Shown one piece after another: positions 5,153 through 5,330 of a stretch of 5,330 bases of DNA (positions are counted from its first letter, which is position 1; the number at the start of each line of letters is the position of its first letter). The position numbers and the translations under genes are program-made. The stretch covers positions 1 through 5,330 of the forward strand of contig RFPF01000223.1 of assembly GCA_009926295.1 (NCBI GenBank), read 5' to 3'. Under the pieces are notes generated by a model that was given only the letters and a program-made list of their open reading frames with translations, was not told the DNA's origin and did no database searches. This stretch comes from Planctomycetia bacterium. GTDB lineage: Bacteria; Planctomycetota; Planctomycetia; Pirellulales; UBA1268.

Positions 5153-5330
5153 ATCGACCGGCGCGGCGTCGACCGCGACGGGGATCAGGCCGGCGGACGC
5201 CACCCTGCTCGATGTGCTGCGGGTGCAGGGGAGCCTCGGCGTGGCCGACATCGCGGCGGCGCTCGGAGTCACGGCCACGGCCGTGCGGCAGCGGCTCGAG
5301 CGGCTGATGACGGCGGGATTGATCGACCGC
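5115..5330 (+). CDS. Winged helix-turn-helix transcription regulator, SufR/ArsR-like (5' part)
   Basis: Only the first 72 codons are inside the window. After a Ser/Ala/Thr-rich N-terminus (1-27), residues 31-72 form a typical winged-helix start: LLDVLRVQG (31-39), then VADIAAALGVTATAVRQRLE (43-62) as the helix-turn-helix, then LMTAGLIDR (64-72) leading into the wing. The AALGVTATAVRQRLERL pattern resembles regulators of the SufR type, which control iron-sulfur cluster assembly genes. The cysteines that would bind a cluster lie in the missing part, so this is unproven. An in-frame TGA at 5109-5111 limits the start to ATG 5115, ATG 5121 or a later GTG. The promoter position favours 5115. Other MarR- or DeoR-like winged-helix regulators remain possible. 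Confidence 0.75.
   Translation, partial: MSMKAPHSPAAVESTGAASTATGIRPADATLLDVLRVQGSLGVADIAAALGVTATAVRQRLERLMTAGLIDR

Overview
This window comes from a high-GC bacterial chromosome and carries five genes on the + strand, two of them cut by the window edges. The gene types (a short SecA paralogue, a Pro-rich TolC-like protein, a DusB-type enzyme and a SufR-like regulator) and the style of the non-coding DNA suggest a planctomycete, perhaps of the Pirellulales. This is an impression from family resemblance. No rRNA or taxonomic marker is present.

Layout. (1) Positions 2-586 hold the 3' end of a Pro/Ala- then Gln/Asn-rich protein whose central part is an 11-residue (hendecad) repeat with almost no charged residues. 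(2) After a 120-bp gap, 707-2629 encodes a 640-residue SecA-family ATPase. It keeps the whole motor and the preprotein-binding domain but ends shortly after the start of the helical scaffold domain. (3) The 280-bp gap 2630-2909 starts with a strong bulged hairpin just after the stop codon, probably a terminator. It then carries two identical 59-bp direct repeats, each containing a perfect 9-bp hairpin. (4) Positions 2910-4001 encode an exported, helical, Pro-rich protein resembling one half of a TolC-type outer-membrane efflux protein. (5) Its stop codon overlaps (ATGA) the start of a DusB-type tRNA-dihydrouridine synthase at 3998-5107. (6) At the right edge, from 5115, begins a winged-helix transcription regulator, cut off after 72 codons.

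The most information-dense stretch is the junction between the dus gene and the regulator (about 5060-5125). Within 60 bp it holds an AT-rich imperfect palindrome, a near-consensus sigma70-type promoter whose predicted +1 falls on the A of the regulator's ATG, a GGAGG sequence, and a 14-codon overlapping reading frame that directly abuts the dus stop. The promoter and palindrome lie inside the last codons of dus.

Functional links. The TolC-like gene and dus are probably co-transcribed and translationally coupled. The SecA-like gene appears to end its own transcription unit. A shared export role for the SecA-like and TolC-like proteins can be proposed only from proximity. Several long open frames overlapping these genes, including a 574-codon antisense frame and a 435-codon in-frame extension upstream of dus, look like high-GC artefacts.
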